From assembly GCF_041915215.1 (NCBI RefSeq), contig NZ_JAYSBV010000002.1: a stretch of DNA of 64,000 bases. One strand, given 5' to 3'. This DNA is from Zoogloea sp021286885. Lineage in GTDB: Bacteria; Pseudomonadota; Gammaproteobacteria; Burkholderiales; Rhodocyclaceae. The notes beneath the pieces were generated by a model that saw only the letters and a list, made by a program, of their open reading frames with translations, had not been told where the DNA came from and did not search any database. Below, in pieces: positions 21,236 to 31,441 of the stretch (positions are counted from its first letter, which is position 1; each line of letters opens with the position of its first letter). Made by a program: the position numbers and the translations under genes.

Positions 21236-24040
21236 TCAGAGTGTCGCCTTGAGTTTGTCAATCTCAGCCCGCAGCGGAGACTTTTCCGGTGCGTTCTTGA
21301 GGGCGGTTTCCAGTTCGGTCTTGGCATCAGACTTGCGCCCGGCCTGGATCAGCGCCTTGGCTAGGTTAACCCGCAACTGGGGCTGATTGGGAGAAAGACT
21401 GACGGCTTTCTTGAGATTCTCCACACCCGGCTGCAATTGCCCGTTCTCGACCTGAAGCGTCCCGAGGGTATCGAGTACCACAGCACTGCTGGGCGCCAGC
21501 GCCAGCGCCTGCTGCGCCAAGGGGATTGCACCCTTGTCTTTGAGCTTACCCAGCGTCCAGGCCAGGTTGTTCATCACCATGACATTTTTCGGATTTTGCT
21601 CAAGCATGGCTCGATACTGAACGGCAGCCTGCTCAAACTGGCTCTGGGCCAGGTTCTGATCGGCAATCAGGCCACGGACCAGCATGTCTTTAGGATTGGC
21701 CTTGAGCCAGTCAGCCAGAATGCGGGCAGCTTCCGCCTGCTGCCCTTGCAGCTGCTGCAGCGCGTATAAACGCGCTACCAGCTGGGGCAGCTTTTCGCGC
21801 TTGTAAGCTTCTGTATAAGCAGCCACGGCTTCTGAACGACGCCCTTGACTCAAGAAAACCTCAGCTTCCATCCCAAAACCGACGGCTTGCTTGGGCTTCT
21901 GCTTCTGCACCTCACGCACTACACCAAGGGCAGCGTCAAAGCGTTTGGCATCCACCATCAGGGCCACCAAACGCTGCTGAGCATCCAGCATGTCGGGCTT
22001 CACGCTGAGCGCTTTGCGCAAGCTTTGCTCTGCACTGGGCGCATTTTTAAGTGCAGCCTGCACATCTGCCATGGCAATAAAGGGAGTCGGAGAATTCGGC
22101 AGGCGAGCGGAAAGCTTACTGAAAGTGCTCAGTGCCTGTTGCAGTTCACCGGCTGCCACTTGAGCCCGGCCCAACAACTCCATGACCGCCGGATCATCTG
22201 GCGTGGCAGCGGCCGCCTCTTGAGCCAGCGACAAAGCCCGCTTGGTATCGCCACTTTGAGCCAACATCCGCGCCAATGCCATACGAATCTCAATGGCATC
22301 CGGAGCCAGCGTCAGGCCTTTCTCCAGGACGGCCTTCACATCCGGCGGTGTTCCTCCGGTCTGGCTGAGATACTCAGCATATTGCAAATAAGCTTGGCCA
22401 ACCTTGGGGTTCTTGGCCAAAAAATCTTGATAGCGTTGACGGCCAGCTTCTGGCTTCTTATCTCCTGCATCCAAGCGTGCCAGATTGATGACTGCTGGCA
22501 ACAAATCGGGCTTGATAGCGAGCGCCTGTTCGAAAGCCTTGCGCGCAGCCGCAGCGTCCTTGAGGGACAGCATGACCCCACCCTTCAGGTTGAGCGTCAC
22601 GGGATCATTAGGCTTTTTCTTTTCAAGGGCCTGCAATGCGGCCAAAGCCTTCTGCCCCTCATTGCGCCGTAGATGGGCCATGACCAAAGCGATGTCAGGC
22701 TGAACATCATTGGCATCCAGTGCGGATGCAGCAGCCAGGTCATGCAAACCTTGCTCTGTGGAGCCCGATGCTAGACGGGATGCCGCCAGACGCGTGCGAT
22801 ACTGGGCGTTCTTCGGATCAGCCTTGGCCGCCTGTTGGTAATAGTCTTCGGAGCGGGTGAAATCGCCATTAATGGCGTACACCTGCCCCGCCAAGGCCAG
22901 CAGCGTAGGATCTTCAGTGCGCCCCTTAACAAGGGGCTGCAAGACCTCCAATGCCTTGGTGGGCTCTTTGAGACCGATATAGGCTGATACCAGCATTTTG
23001 CGTGCAGGATCCAGATTGGGAGCACGCTCCAAGGCTTTGGCAAGATTGGCCTGAGCCTGGACAAAGTCCTGCCGCTGCAGCTGCAAGGCTGCAGCCAGCA
23101 TCAGCGCAGGTAAGTAGTCAGGGGCCTGACGCAAGGCCTGCTGTACATTTTCATAAGCTTGGTCTGCCTTGCCACGCTGATTATCCAGGTAGGCCTGAAA
23201 ATAACTGGTCAGCGGATGACTTCCGACAGACTTCTTGAGCTCATCCACCTTCTGCTGGGCCGCATCCAGTTTGTTGACTCTCAGCAGCAGGGTAATAAGA
23301 CCTTGATACGTCAGCAGATCATTGGGGCGCAGGACGAGCACTTTCTCCAATTCTGCAATCGCTTCTTCCGGCTTGGCCATATTCTGGAACAAATTGGCAC
23401 GCAGCACATGGCCGTCTACCAGATCTGGATGCTCCTGAAGAATAGCGCTCACCGCCTCAAACGCCGCCGCTTGATCTCCTGCCTGAGCCTTCAGGCGCGC
23501 CTGGCCGATACGTGCCGCCGGAAATCCAGGCTGAGCCTGCAATGCGGACCGAAAAGACTCTGCTGCCGTTTCAAGCTTCTTCTGGGCAAGCCAAGCGTAG
23601 CCTTGTTGCGTAATAAAATCAGCACGTGCCTCCGCCTTGCTCAAGGTATGGCTGGACAACTCCCCTGTAACTTTTTCAGGTTGTCCGCTAAGGAGCAAAG
23701 CCTTGGCAAGCTGTGGAACAACGTCATCAACGGCGTAACCCGCATCAAGTGCTCGCTGAAACTCTTTTTCAGCACTGGCAAAATCGCCCTGCTCAAAATA
23801 GATTTTTCCTAACAGATAGCGCGCCTCGGCCAGACGAGGCTCTTTTTGCAGCGCGTTTTTCAGTTGGATCGCAGCAGCATTTTTATCATTCTTGGCCAAG
23901 TACTCCTTGGCCGAACCCAGCATGGACTCAGGGCTGGCACCACATGCGGCCAGTAAAAAAGCACACAAGGAGCTTAAAACTACTTTTCGTACCCGCGCAG
24001 GCTTAGTACAAGAGGCTGTTTGCTGTTTTTTTTCGGTCAC
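21236..24040 (-). CDS. prsT: XrtA/PEP-CTERM system TPR lipoprotein PrsT
   Basis: A 934-residue lipoprotein made almost wholly of tetratricopeptide repeats. The N-terminus has a lipobox LLAACGAS with C33 as the lipidated residue. About twenty TPR units follow (for example KNDKNAAAIQLKNALQKEPRLAEARYLLG in the first). Length, architecture and place directly beside prsR and prsK match PrsT of the exosortase A regulatory set. Family function is thought to lie in polysaccharide or PEP-CTERM protein export, but its biochemical role is unknown. Base composition is somewhat lower in G+C than the neighbouring housekeeping genes. Confidence 0.88.
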   Translation of the reverse strand: MTEKKQQTASCTKPARVRKVVLSSLCAFLLAACGASPESMLGSAKEYLAKNDKNAAAIQLKNALQKEPRLAEARYLLGKIYFEQGDFASAEKEFQRALDAGYAVDDVVPQLAKALLLSGQPEKVTGELSSHTLSKAEARADFITQQGYAWLAQKKLETAAESFRSALQAQPGFPAARIGQARLKAQAGDQAAAFEAVSAILQEHPDLVDGHVLRANLFQNMAKPEEAIAELEKVLVLRPNDLLTYQGLITLLLRVNKLDAAQQKVDELKKSVGSHPLTSYFQAYLDNQRGKADQAYENVQQALRQAPDYLPALMLAAALQLQRQDFVQAQANLAKALERAPNLDPARKMLVSAYIGLKEPTKALEVLQPLVKGRTEDPTLLALAGQVYAINGDFTRSEDYYQQAAKADPKNAQYRTRLAASRLASGSTEQGLHDLAAASALDANDVQPDIALVMAHLRRNEGQKALAALQALEKKKPNDPVTLNLKGGVMLSLKDAAAARKAFEQALAIKPDLLPAVINLARLDAGDKKPEAGRQRYQDFLAKNPKVGQAYLQYAEYLSQTGGTPPDVKAVLEKGLTLAPDAIEIRMALARMLAQSGDTKRALSLAQEAAAATPDDPAVMELLGRAQVAAGELQQALSTFSKLSARLPNSPTPFIAMADVQAALKNAPSAEQSLRKALSVKPDMLDAQQRLVALMVDAKRFDAALGVVREVQKQKPKQAVGFGMEAEVFLSQGRRSEAVAAYTEAYKREKLPQLVARLYALQQLQGQQAEAARILADWLKANPKDMLVRGLIADQNLAQSQFEQAAVQYRAMLEQNPKNVMVMNNLAWTLGKLKDKGAIPLAQQALALAPSSAVVLDTLGTLQVENGQLQPGVENLKKAVSLSPNQPQLRVNLAKALIQAGRKSDAKTELETALKNAPEKSPLRAEIDKLKATL

Positions 24041-24041
24041 G

Positions 24042-25403
24042 TCAAATCTCTTTCTTCAATCCAAATCGATTCATCAGATCGTACAGGGTAGGGCGACTGA
24101 CCCCGAGAACCTCCGCGGCTCGTGCCACATTGCCGTTAACCCGTGCCATGACACGAACCACCGCACGCCGCTCGGCCTCCTCGCGCACTACGCGCAGGTT
24201 CAGGGACTCCAACAGCTCCTCACCCTTGGGAAGAATACCTATATCCTCAGAGGTTATGCAGCTACCATCCGCCATGATAACAGCACGCTTGATCGCGTTC
24301 TCCAGTTCACGGATGTTACCGGGCCAGCGGTGGGTCTCGATACACATCAGCGCATCATCCGTCAGCGACATGGTTCCACGCCCGTTTTGTGTAGCGAAAC
24401 GTTGGGCAAACGCATGGGCCAACAGCACCGCGTCACCATCGCGATCACGCAAGGCCGGTATCTCAACCACTATTTCTGCCAGACGATAATACAGATCTTC
24501 TCGGAAGCGCCCAGCCTGAATTAAGCTTTTTAAATCTTGGTGAGTGGCACAGACAATGCGCACATCCACAGGAATCTCTTCACGTCCCCCAATACGCTCT
24601 ATAACCCGTTCTTGCAAGAAACGTAGCAACTTGGCTTGCAGGGGAAGGGGAAGGTCACCGATTTCGTCCAGAAATAAGGTTCCCTTATTGGCCACTTCGA
24701 TCTTGCCAAGGGTCTGCTTCACTGCACCGGTAAAAGCACCTTTCTCGTGACCAAACAGCTCACTTTCAAGCAGGTTTTCAGGGATTGCGGCGCAGTTGAT
24801 GGCCACGAAGCGCTCATTGCGCCGGGGCGATAGCTCATGCACCCCCCGTGCCAACACTTCTTTGCCAGTCCCGCTCTCGCCAAGCAGCATGACTGTTACA
24901 CCTGAAGAAGCCACCTTTTCAATCAATCGGCATACTCTGAGCATCCCGGCATCCCGGGTAATGATGCCCGACAAGGCGCTCCCCTGCTGCACCTTAAGCC
25001 GGCGGTTATCTTGCTGCAGATCATGGAGGCGAAAAGCCCGATCAATGGTGAGCAGCAGCAAGTCAGGCTCGAAAGGCTTGGCAAAAAAATCGTAGGCACC
25101 CATGCCGACTGCCCGCACTGCATTTTCCCTGTCGTGCTGCCCTGTCAGGACAATCACCTTGGTATCGGGCGCCAGGGCCAGCATCTCGCCCAATAGCTGA
25201 AAGCCCTCGGTCACATCATCTGCGGCAGGGGGTAAACCCAGATCCATAGTGACCACAGCGGGCTCATGACGCCGCAATTGGGCAATGGCTTCTTCACGGT
25301 TGCTGGCCACAACAGTTTCGTACTGGTCGAAGGCCCAGCGCATCTGCTTCTGAAGGGCGGGGTCATCCTCCACTACCAGAAGGGTCCTGCGTTTATCGCT
25401 CAT
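24042..25403 (-). CDS. prsR: Sigma-54-dependent response regulator PrsR
   Basis: The 453-residue product has a receiver domain (residues 1-125; phosphorylation site D54 in TMDLGLPP), an AAA+ domain with Walker A GESGTGKE, and the GAFTGA loop that contacts sigma-54. A Fis-type helix-turn-helix lies at the end (NVARAAEVLGVSRPTLYDLM). I start at MSDKRRTLLVVEDDP; longer frames are not family-like. It is the partner of the adjacent kinase PrsK, ten bases upstream. In related bacteria this pair with RpoN turns on PEP-CTERM protein genes. Confidence 0.93.
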   Translation of the reverse strand: MSDKRRTLLVVEDDPALQKQMRWAFDQYETVVASNREEAIAQLRRHEPAVVTMDLGLPPAADDVTEGFQLLGEMLALAPDTKVIVLTGQHDRENAVRAVGMGAYDFFAKPFEPDLLLLTIDRAFRLHDLQQDNRRLKVQQGSALSGIITRDAGMLRVCRLIEKVASSGVTVMLLGESGTGKEVLARGVHELSPRRNERFVAINCAAIPENLLESELFGHEKGAFTGAVKQTLGKIEVANKGTLFLDEIGDLPLPLQAKLLRFLQERVIERIGGREEIPVDVRIVCATHQDLKSLIQAGRFREDLYYRLAEIVVEIPALRDRDGDAVLLAHAFAQRFATQNGRGTMSLTDDALMCIETHRWPGNIRELENAIKRAVIMADGSCITSEDIGILPKGEELLESLNLRVVREEAERRAVVRVMARVNGNVARAAEVLGVSRPTLYDLMNRFGLKKEI

Positions 25404-25413
25404 GGCTTGAGGC

Positions 25414-27498
25414 TTATGCGGTGTCTCTGGGCGAGTTGTCGGGGGCCAGGGGAAGCAGAACCTGGAAGCGGGTGCCTGCACTCACTTCGCTGTCTACGTG
25501 CAGCTCACCGCCAAGTTCGCGGATGTATTGCTGTACTTCGTAAGCACCAATCCCCATGCCACTCGCCTTGGTTGTCTGAAAAGGCTTGAAGAGCTGGTCC
25601 CTGATGAAGGCGGGAGACATGCCACAACCGGTGTCCAGCACAGTGATGCATGCTTGGTTTACGTCACCGGAAAGGTGAACTGAAACAGTACCATGCTCAA
25701 GAGTGGCATCGAGTGCATTTTGCACTATGTGACCAAGTATTCGTTCCAGGCGCTCCGGATGTGCCAGTACCGCCCAATCGCCGACGGGTGGCTCAAACCG
25801 GGGGCGGGGAACGTACTGGCGTCGGGCATGCACTAACCTCTCCAGCAGAGGGCGCAAGTGCACGGGGCGAGGCTGGTTGATGGAGGTCTTTTCCATAAGC
25901 TGTGCCATCAACCCACGCATCCGGGCCTCCACATGGCGCACAGTCTCAAGCATGTCAGCCTGAAACTCTGGATTATCCTTGTGTCGTTCGGCATTACGTA
26001 GCATGAGGGACATCTGGGCCACCAGATTCTTGAGATCATGCACGACAAATGCAGACATCCGATTGAAAGCATCGAACTTCCTGGCTTCCAGCAAGGCCTC
26101 GGCAGCCTGCATCTGCGCAAAATAGCTGGCAGCCTGACGGCCCGCCATCTTGAGAAGATCGAGCACCTCCCAGTTCACATCTACCGGTGTTCGCGGACTG
26201 AGCAACACCACAAAACCCACCAACCCGCCGGATGAGATCAAGGGCACAATCAACCATACGTCATCAACCTGAGAGACCCACTCAGGCCACAAGACTTCAT
26301 CTCGATTGAAATGCCCTGCTCGCATTTCTTCAAGGTTCATCACCCATTCCCGCTCCAGCAGGAAACGGATGAAATCTGACCCCTCCCGATCCTGGACACC
26401 CGAATGGGGCATGTTGAGACGGGCCTGCTGGCTATAACAACCGTGAGCATCTTTCAACCAGACCCCGCCTCCAGGACTTTCGACCAGATCAGCGAGCAGC
26501 TTGACCACAGACTCCCCCATGCCCAGTCCATCACTCGCACCAGAGAGTGCCTGGGTGGTGTTCAACCACTCACGCCGGTAGTCATATCGATACGCGAAGA
26601 AGTGTTTGGATAACCATACTTTCAGACGGGCCCGGTAGGCCCCCGACAGGATGACCACCCCCAAAAGCAGCGCCCCTCCAAACAGAAACGCCAACTGCAG
26701 AGCCTGTCCCCACTCCCCGCCAAAGAAACGCATGTAGTACCCTGCCCCTGAAAGCAGGAGCAAATACAAGCTAGAACCGGCAATGGCGGTCGAATGAAAC
26801 ACCACATCCCTGGAGACAAAGACGCGGAAGGTCCACTCCGGATTCCGGGATGCAGACAGCGCAACGAGCGGAATTGCCAAGGTATGAGCAAAGCCACGCA
26901 CACTCCAGATGGCCGGATTGATCCGGCTGAACAGCAGCGTGTCCGAGAACAGATACACATCAAAGGCAAATAGACCTGCCAAACCGATGGTTAAGGGTTT
27001 CACCCCCCAGCGGGAGAGGTCCGAAACGGATCGATAAAACTGCTCCAACAGCACCAACCCAAAAACGGAGGTAAGCAGGGATGCTGCAGCCCAAGTACGC
27101 AAAGGAGTGTCGTACACGGGGATTTCCAACGCAAAGCACCCCACTGCCAGAACGCTGATTCCGGCAACCAAGGTACTCAGAGAGCGAGGCCAAGAAGGCA
27201 GTTCGGCAGAACCATCTTGGGTTTCTTGATGCATCAGCAACAGCACCAGAAAGCCGTACCAGGCCCCTAGACGCAGAGCGTCAAAAGCGTTGGCCAAATG
27301 AAACAGCCAAGAGCGCTCCGAGACAGCAAAAGACCAATTGGAAGCAGCCCAGAGGGCTGTGGCCAGGCTTGCCAGAATCAGAAAGCCGCCTCGTATCCTG
27401 CGATGCCAAGCAGCCAGCAGGTAAACGGTAAAAAGCCCGTGCAGCAGTGCTGCAAAGGCGTAGCTCCAGACGGAGACTTTAGAGAGGATGAATGCCAT
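25414..27498 (-). CDS. prsK: XrtA/PEP-CTERM system histidine kinase PrsK
   Basis: A 694-residue membrane sensor kinase. About eight hydrophobic segments fill residues 1-300, a GAF-like region follows (about 315-460), and then the H-box VVHDLKNLVAQMSLML with H487, an N-box IVQNALDATLEHG and G-boxes DTGCGMS and GMGIGAYE. The multi-pass sensor followed by GAF and kinase is the PrsK architecture. It is encoded upstream of its response regulator and should respond to an envelope or exopolysaccharide cue; the signal is unknown. Confidence 0.92.
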   Translation of the reverse strand: MAFILSKVSVWSYAFAALLHGLFTVYLLAAWHRRIRGGFLILASLATALWAASNWSFAVSERSWLFHLANAFDALRLGAWYGFLVLLLMHQETQDGSAELPSWPRSLSTLVAGISVLAVGCFALEIPVYDTPLRTWAAASLLTSVFGLVLLEQFYRSVSDLSRWGVKPLTIGLAGLFAFDVYLFSDTLLFSRINPAIWSVRGFAHTLAIPLVALSASRNPEWTFRVFVSRDVVFHSTAIAGSSLYLLLLSGAGYYMRFFGGEWGQALQLAFLFGGALLLGVVILSGAYRARLKVWLSKHFFAYRYDYRREWLNTTQALSGASDGLGMGESVVKLLADLVESPGGGVWLKDAHGCYSQQARLNMPHSGVQDREGSDFIRFLLEREWVMNLEEMRAGHFNRDEVLWPEWVSQVDDVWLIVPLISSGGLVGFVVLLSPRTPVDVNWEVLDLLKMAGRQAASYFAQMQAAEALLEARKFDAFNRMSAFVVHDLKNLVAQMSLMLRNAERHKDNPEFQADMLETVRHVEARMRGLMAQLMEKTSINQPRPVHLRPLLERLVHARRQYVPRPRFEPPVGDWAVLAHPERLERILGHIVQNALDATLEHGTVSVHLSGDVNQACITVLDTGCGMSPAFIRDQLFKPFQTTKASGMGIGAYEVQQYIRELGGELHVDSEVSAGTRFQVLLPLAPDNSPRDTA

Positions 27499-27545
27499 CA
27501 GGCCTCGAAATTAGCAGGCACGCGAACAGGCATGCCGGAGATCCG

Positions 27546-27566
27546 CCCCCTCCCCAAAGGAGGGGG
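27546..27566. other. Stem-loop between epsB and prsK
   Basis: CCCCCTCC / GGAGGGGG forms a perfect eight-base stem with a five-base loop in the 86-base gap between epsB and prsK. No T-run follows on either strand, so it is not a standard terminator. It may separate or stabilise the epsB and prsKRT transcripts. Confidence 0.45.
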
Positions 27567-27584
27567 GAGCATACCAAGCGAGAC

Positions 27585-28970
27585 TCAATGCGCACCGTCG
27601 CCAGTCAGCACCACACGGACGGTTTCAAACAACACCACCGTATCCAAGAAGAGGGTGTGATTTTTAACGTAGTAGAGATCGTACTGGAGCTTGTTGATCG
27701 CATCATCCACCGAAGCACCGTACTGGTAGCGCACCTGGGCCCAGCCGGTCACACCGGGCTTGACGCTGTGGCGCACGGCGTAAAACGGGATTTCCTGGGT
27801 GAGCTGATCCACAAAGTAGGGGCGCTCGGGGCGGGGCCCCACCAAGCTCATGTCACCACGCAGCACATTGAACAGCTGGGGCAGTTCGTCGATCCGGGTC
27901 TTGCGCATGATGCGGCCCGTACGGGTCACCCGGTCATCGTTGGCACTGGCCCAACGAGGCTTGCCGTCGCGCTCTGCGTCGCGGCGCATGCTGCGGAACT
28001 TGGTGACCTTGAACAACCGACCGCCCAGCCCCACCCGCTCCTGGCGGTAGAACACCGGGGCACCGTCTTCGAGCACGATCATCAGGGCCGCCAGCAGCAT
28101 GATGGGGGAGGCCAGAATCAGCAGCCCCAGGGAGCAGATGATGTCGAACACTCGCTTGACCGCCGTGCGCATCCAGCCCTGGCGGAAGCCTTCGCCATAA
28201 ATCAGCCAGCTGGCCTTGAGGGAATCCACCCGCACCTGCCCCTGAACGCGTTCAAAGAAGGTGGAGAGATCGCAGACCTTGACCCCCGCCAACTTGCAGT
28301 CCAGCAGTTCGCGCAGGGGCAGCACACCACCACGGCGCTCTTTAACGGCCACGATGATTTCATTCACCTGGAGCTTGCGTGCGACCTCCAGCAGGCTGCC
28401 TTCGATGCGCAGGATGCGCTTGGTATCCACGCACTGCTCATCCACCGAACCGGCTTGATGGAAGCCCACCATCTGCAGGCCCGGATTGGCCGCATCGTTG
28501 AGGGCTGCATCCACCGCCATTGCATCGGCACCCGTGCCGATCACCATAATTCGCTTCACAAACAAACCACTCCCGGCCCGGCGCAGGGACAAACCCCGGG
28601 CCGAGACCACGAACCCCAGCAGAAGAATCACGTTGATTTCCAGGGCCTGATGGGTCATTTCATTCCAGGGCAGAACCTGAAAAATCCCGTAAGCCACTGG
28701 CACGCTGAGGGCAATCAGCATCGCGATGCGCATCAGGGTTTCCTTGATGCCTCGCCCGCACGCACTCTGGTACAAGCCCAGAGCACCGTTCAAGGCCATC
28801 ATCGTCAGCGCGAACACAAAAGCTGAGGGTACGACGATCCGCAGGGCTTCCAGATCCATGCGGACGTCCCAATAAAACACCCCGATTACGGCTGCAGAGA
28901 GCAGCAGCGCATCAAACAGCAGCTTGACGAGCGTATTCGAGGGAACGTAGTGATTGAACAATTTCAGCAT
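27585..28970 (-). CDS. Exosortase-associated sugar transferase EpsB-type
   Basis: A 461-residue membrane phosphoglycosyl transferase (TIGR03013-like) that would load the first sugar phosphate onto undecaprenyl phosphate for exopolysaccharide synthesis. Four or five membrane helices occupy about residues 10-130, a nucleotide-binding-like CoA/NAD fold lies at 140-240, and the bacterial sugar transferase domain is C-terminal (KRVFDIICSLGLLILASP, then DELPQLFNVLRGDMSLVGPR). GAGG lies seven bases before the ATG at 28970; the longer frame upstream is intergenic. It is likely co-regulated with prsKRT. Confidence 0.88.
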   Translation of the reverse strand: MLKLFNHYVPSNTLVKLLFDALLLSAAVIGVFYWDVRMDLEALRIVVPSAFVFALTMMALNGALGLYQSACGRGIKETLMRIAMLIALSVPVAYGIFQVLPWNEMTHQALEINVILLLGFVVSARGLSLRRAGSGLFVKRIMVIGTGADAMAVDAALNDAANPGLQMVGFHQAGSVDEQCVDTKRILRIEGSLLEVARKLQVNEIIVAVKERRGGVLPLRELLDCKLAGVKVCDLSTFFERVQGQVRVDSLKASWLIYGEGFRQGWMRTAVKRVFDIICSLGLLILASPIMLLAALMIVLEDGAPVFYRQERVGLGGRLFKVTKFRSMRRDAERDGKPRWASANDDRVTRTGRIMRKTRIDELPQLFNVLRGDMSLVGPRPERPYFVDQLTQEIPFYAVRHSVKPGVTGWAQVRYQYGASVDDAINKLQYDLYYVKNHTLFLDTVVLFETVRVVLTGDGAH

Positions 28971-29354
28971 TTCAGACCTCGGCTGTCGTTGCGGACAACT
29001 GCCCGTGCCAAGTGAATCGGAGGACAACGGCCTGGGGCCGTGCAAGGTCTGGACAATGCAGCCGCAGACCCCAGTCCTGAAACCTTGCCGGAGGTCAGAC
29101 GCACCCCGACAAATGGATTGAACCGTCGGCCTGAACGATAACGGACACCTCCCGGGGTGCATGTGAAGCGCGTCACGGGAAAATTACATTTTCCTACAGA
29201 AGCCCAGGTTTTCGGGGCCTACATCCCTTTTAAGGCAGCAAGTGACAAATTTCGGCACACACAACAGGGGTCAAAACGAGATAAAAATTAACAGCTTACG
29301 ATGTTCATCTAAAACTTTGGTCATAGCCCAAAAACACGAGGACACACATGCACC
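28971..29354. other. 384-base intergenic region upstream of epsB
   Basis: No gene is seen. It contains a perfect inverted repeat GGAAAAT-TAC-ATTTTCC at 29178-29194. Facing epsB there is a sigma-54-like -12 element (TTGCA, minus strand, 29045-29041) whose -24 half (TTGTCC) is poor. A second candidate, TGGCACGGGCAGTTGTC on the minus strand, has its halves one base too far apart. The region also covers the end of the kup transcript; no terminator hairpin was found. Confidence 0.5.
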
Positions 29355-31250
29355 TCACAATTCAATCTGAGTACCAAACTCAACCACCCGGTTAGCCGGT
29401 ATGCAGAAGAAATCGGCGGCGCTATGGGCATTCCTGAACATCACGATGAACAGGCGCAAACGCCACAGGCTGAGAACCGAGCCATTGCTGGGGATCAGGT
29501 TCTCGCGCCCCAGGAAGAAGGACGAGTCCATCAGCTCGAAGGGCAGCCCGTGGGGTGCACAACGGGCCAGGGCGGCCGGAATGTCGGGATCATCCTTGAA
29601 CCCGTAACGCAGGAAAACCCGGTAGAAGCCGTGCGCCAGCGCCTCGACCCGAATGCACTCGGAGGCGGGCACGTAGGGAATGTCCTCGGTGATCACGTTC
29701 ACCAGCACCACCCGCTCATGCAGCACCTTGTTGTGCAGCATGTTGTGCAGCAGGGAACGGGGCACCCCATCCGGGTTGGTGGTCATGAACACCCCAGTGC
29801 CTTCCACCCGATGGGGCGGATCGTAGGCCATGGACTGGATGAACAGGTCCAGGGGCATGGTATCCACCTGCATCCGCTCGGTAAGGGCCGCCCGACCCCG
29901 CTTCCAGGTCATCAGCAGGGTATGCACGACCAGCCCCATGGCCAGGGGGAACCAGCCTCCATCCAGGATCTTGACGCTGTTGGCGCTGAAGAACGCGAAG
30001 TCGACGGTGAAGAACACTGCCACGAACACCACCGCCGTACCCAGGCGCCAGTGCCACAGGCTGCGCACCACCATGAAGGCCAGCAGGGTGTCGATCATCA
30101 TGGTGAGCGTCACCGCAATGCCGTACGCCGAGGCCAGGGCGCTGGACGATTTGAAACCAATCACCAGCGCAATCACCGCACCCAGCAGCAGCCAGTTCAC
30201 ATTGGGCACGTAGATCTGGCCCACTTCCTTTTCGGAAGTGTGCACGATGTGGATGCGCGGCGAATAGCCCAGCTGCACCGCCTGCTTGGTCAGGGAGAAC
30301 GCCCCGGAAATCACCGCCTGGGACGCAATGATGGTCGCCAGGGTCGCCAGCCCCACCATGGGGTAGAGCAAGGGTTCAGGAGCCATCAGGTAGAAGGGAT
30401 TCTTGACCGCACTGGGGTCATCTAGGATCAGCGCCCCCTGGCCCAGATAGTTCAGGTACAGGGCCGGGAACACAAAACCGAACCAGGCCAGCTTGATGGG
30501 ACGACGGCCAAAGTGGCCCATGTCCGCATACAGGGCCTCACCCCCGGTAATGGCCAGCACCACGGCCCCCAGGGCCAGGAAGCCCAGGCCCTTGTTCTGG
30601 ACAAAGAAAAACAGCGCATAGGCCGGATTCACCGCTTCCAACACCGCCGGGTGACGCAGGATGTTCCAGATGCCCAGCCCACCCAGGGTGGCAAACCAGA
30701 ACAGCATCACCGGGCCGAACACCGCCCCGACCCGGGCCGTGCCCTTGCTCTGGATGAAGAACAGCAGCACCAGCACCACCAGGGCCGAGGGAATCACAAA
30801 GGGCTTGAAGGCCGGCGTGGCCACTTCCAGGCCCTCCACCGCCGAGAGCACCGAGATGGCTGGCGTGATGACCCCATCACCGTAGAACAGGGCGGCACCA
30901 AACAGCCCCACCGCCGACATGGCGCCTGCCAGGCGGGGCGATTGGGTGGTGCGCAGGGCCAGGGACGTGAGGGCCATGATGCCCCCCTCGCCCCGGTTGT
31001 CGGCCCGCATGATGTAGACCACGTACTTCAGGGACACCACGATGGTGATGGCCCAGAACACCAGGGACAGGATGCCCAGCACGTTATTGGGCGTCACCGG
31101 CACCGCATGGGGGCCGTTGAACACCTCTTTCATGGTGTAGAGGGGGCTGGTACCGATATCACCAAACACCACCCCCATGGCCGCCAGGGCTACCGGCAAC
31201 ACCTGCCGGAGGGGAAGGGAATCTTGCTCTGCAGCAAGGGCGCTAGACAT
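29355..31250 (-). CDS. kup: Low-affinity potassium transporter Kup
   Basis: Kup (631 residues) is a K+/H+ symporter of the inner membrane. The N-terminal block AAMGVVFGDIGTSPLYTMKEVF is diagnostic and is followed by about twelve hydrophobic segments to residue 440, including GDGVITPAISVLSAVEGLE. A cytoplasmic tail ends the protein. It stands alone, leftward, with slyX 191 bases upstream. Confidence 0.96.
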   Translation of the reverse strand: MSSALAAEQDSLPLRQVLPVALAAMGVVFGDIGTSPLYTMKEVFNGPHAVPVTPNNVLGILSLVFWAITIVVSLKYVVYIMRADNRGEGGIMALTSLALRTTQSPRLAGAMSAVGLFGAALFYGDGVITPAISVLSAVEGLEVATPAFKPFVIPSALVVLVLLFFIQSKGTARVGAVFGPVMLFWFATLGGLGIWNILRHPAVLEAVNPAYALFFFVQNKGLGFLALGAVVLAITGGEALYADMGHFGRRPIKLAWFGFVFPALYLNYLGQGALILDDPSAVKNPFYLMAPEPLLYPMVGLATLATIIASQAVISGAFSLTKQAVQLGYSPRIHIVHTSEKEVGQIYVPNVNWLLLGAVIALVIGFKSSSALASAYGIAVTLTMMIDTLLAFMVVRSLWHWRLGTAVVFVAVFFTVDFAFFSANSVKILDGGWFPLAMGLVVHTLLMTWKRGRAALTERMQVDTMPLDLFIQSMAYDPPHRVEGTGVFMTTNPDGVPRSLLHNMLHNKVLHERVVLVNVITEDIPYVPASECIRVEALAHGFYRVFLRYGFKDDPDIPAALARCAPHGLPFELMDSSFFLGRENLIPSNGSVLSLWRLRLFIVMFRNAHSAADFFCIPANRVVEFGTQIEL

Positions 31251-31441
31251 TCATCTCTCCTGGATCACCGCACGTCCGGCTTCTGAACATGCACCGAGGC
31301 GCGGATTATAGGTGTAAACGCTGACATCACAAGGAGAAGCGCTTGGCAAAGTCAAACCTGCAACAGAGCCGGCACGGATCTGAAAGTTCCCTGCAAGCTT
31401 TCACTGCAGCGCAGCAAAAAACCTTGCTGAACGGGTGAAAA

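Noticed and set aside
28995..29011. Sigma-54 promoter TGGCACGGGCAGTTGTC before epsB
   Set aside because: The -24 and -12 halves are one base too far apart and the GC dinucleotide of the -12 element is missing.
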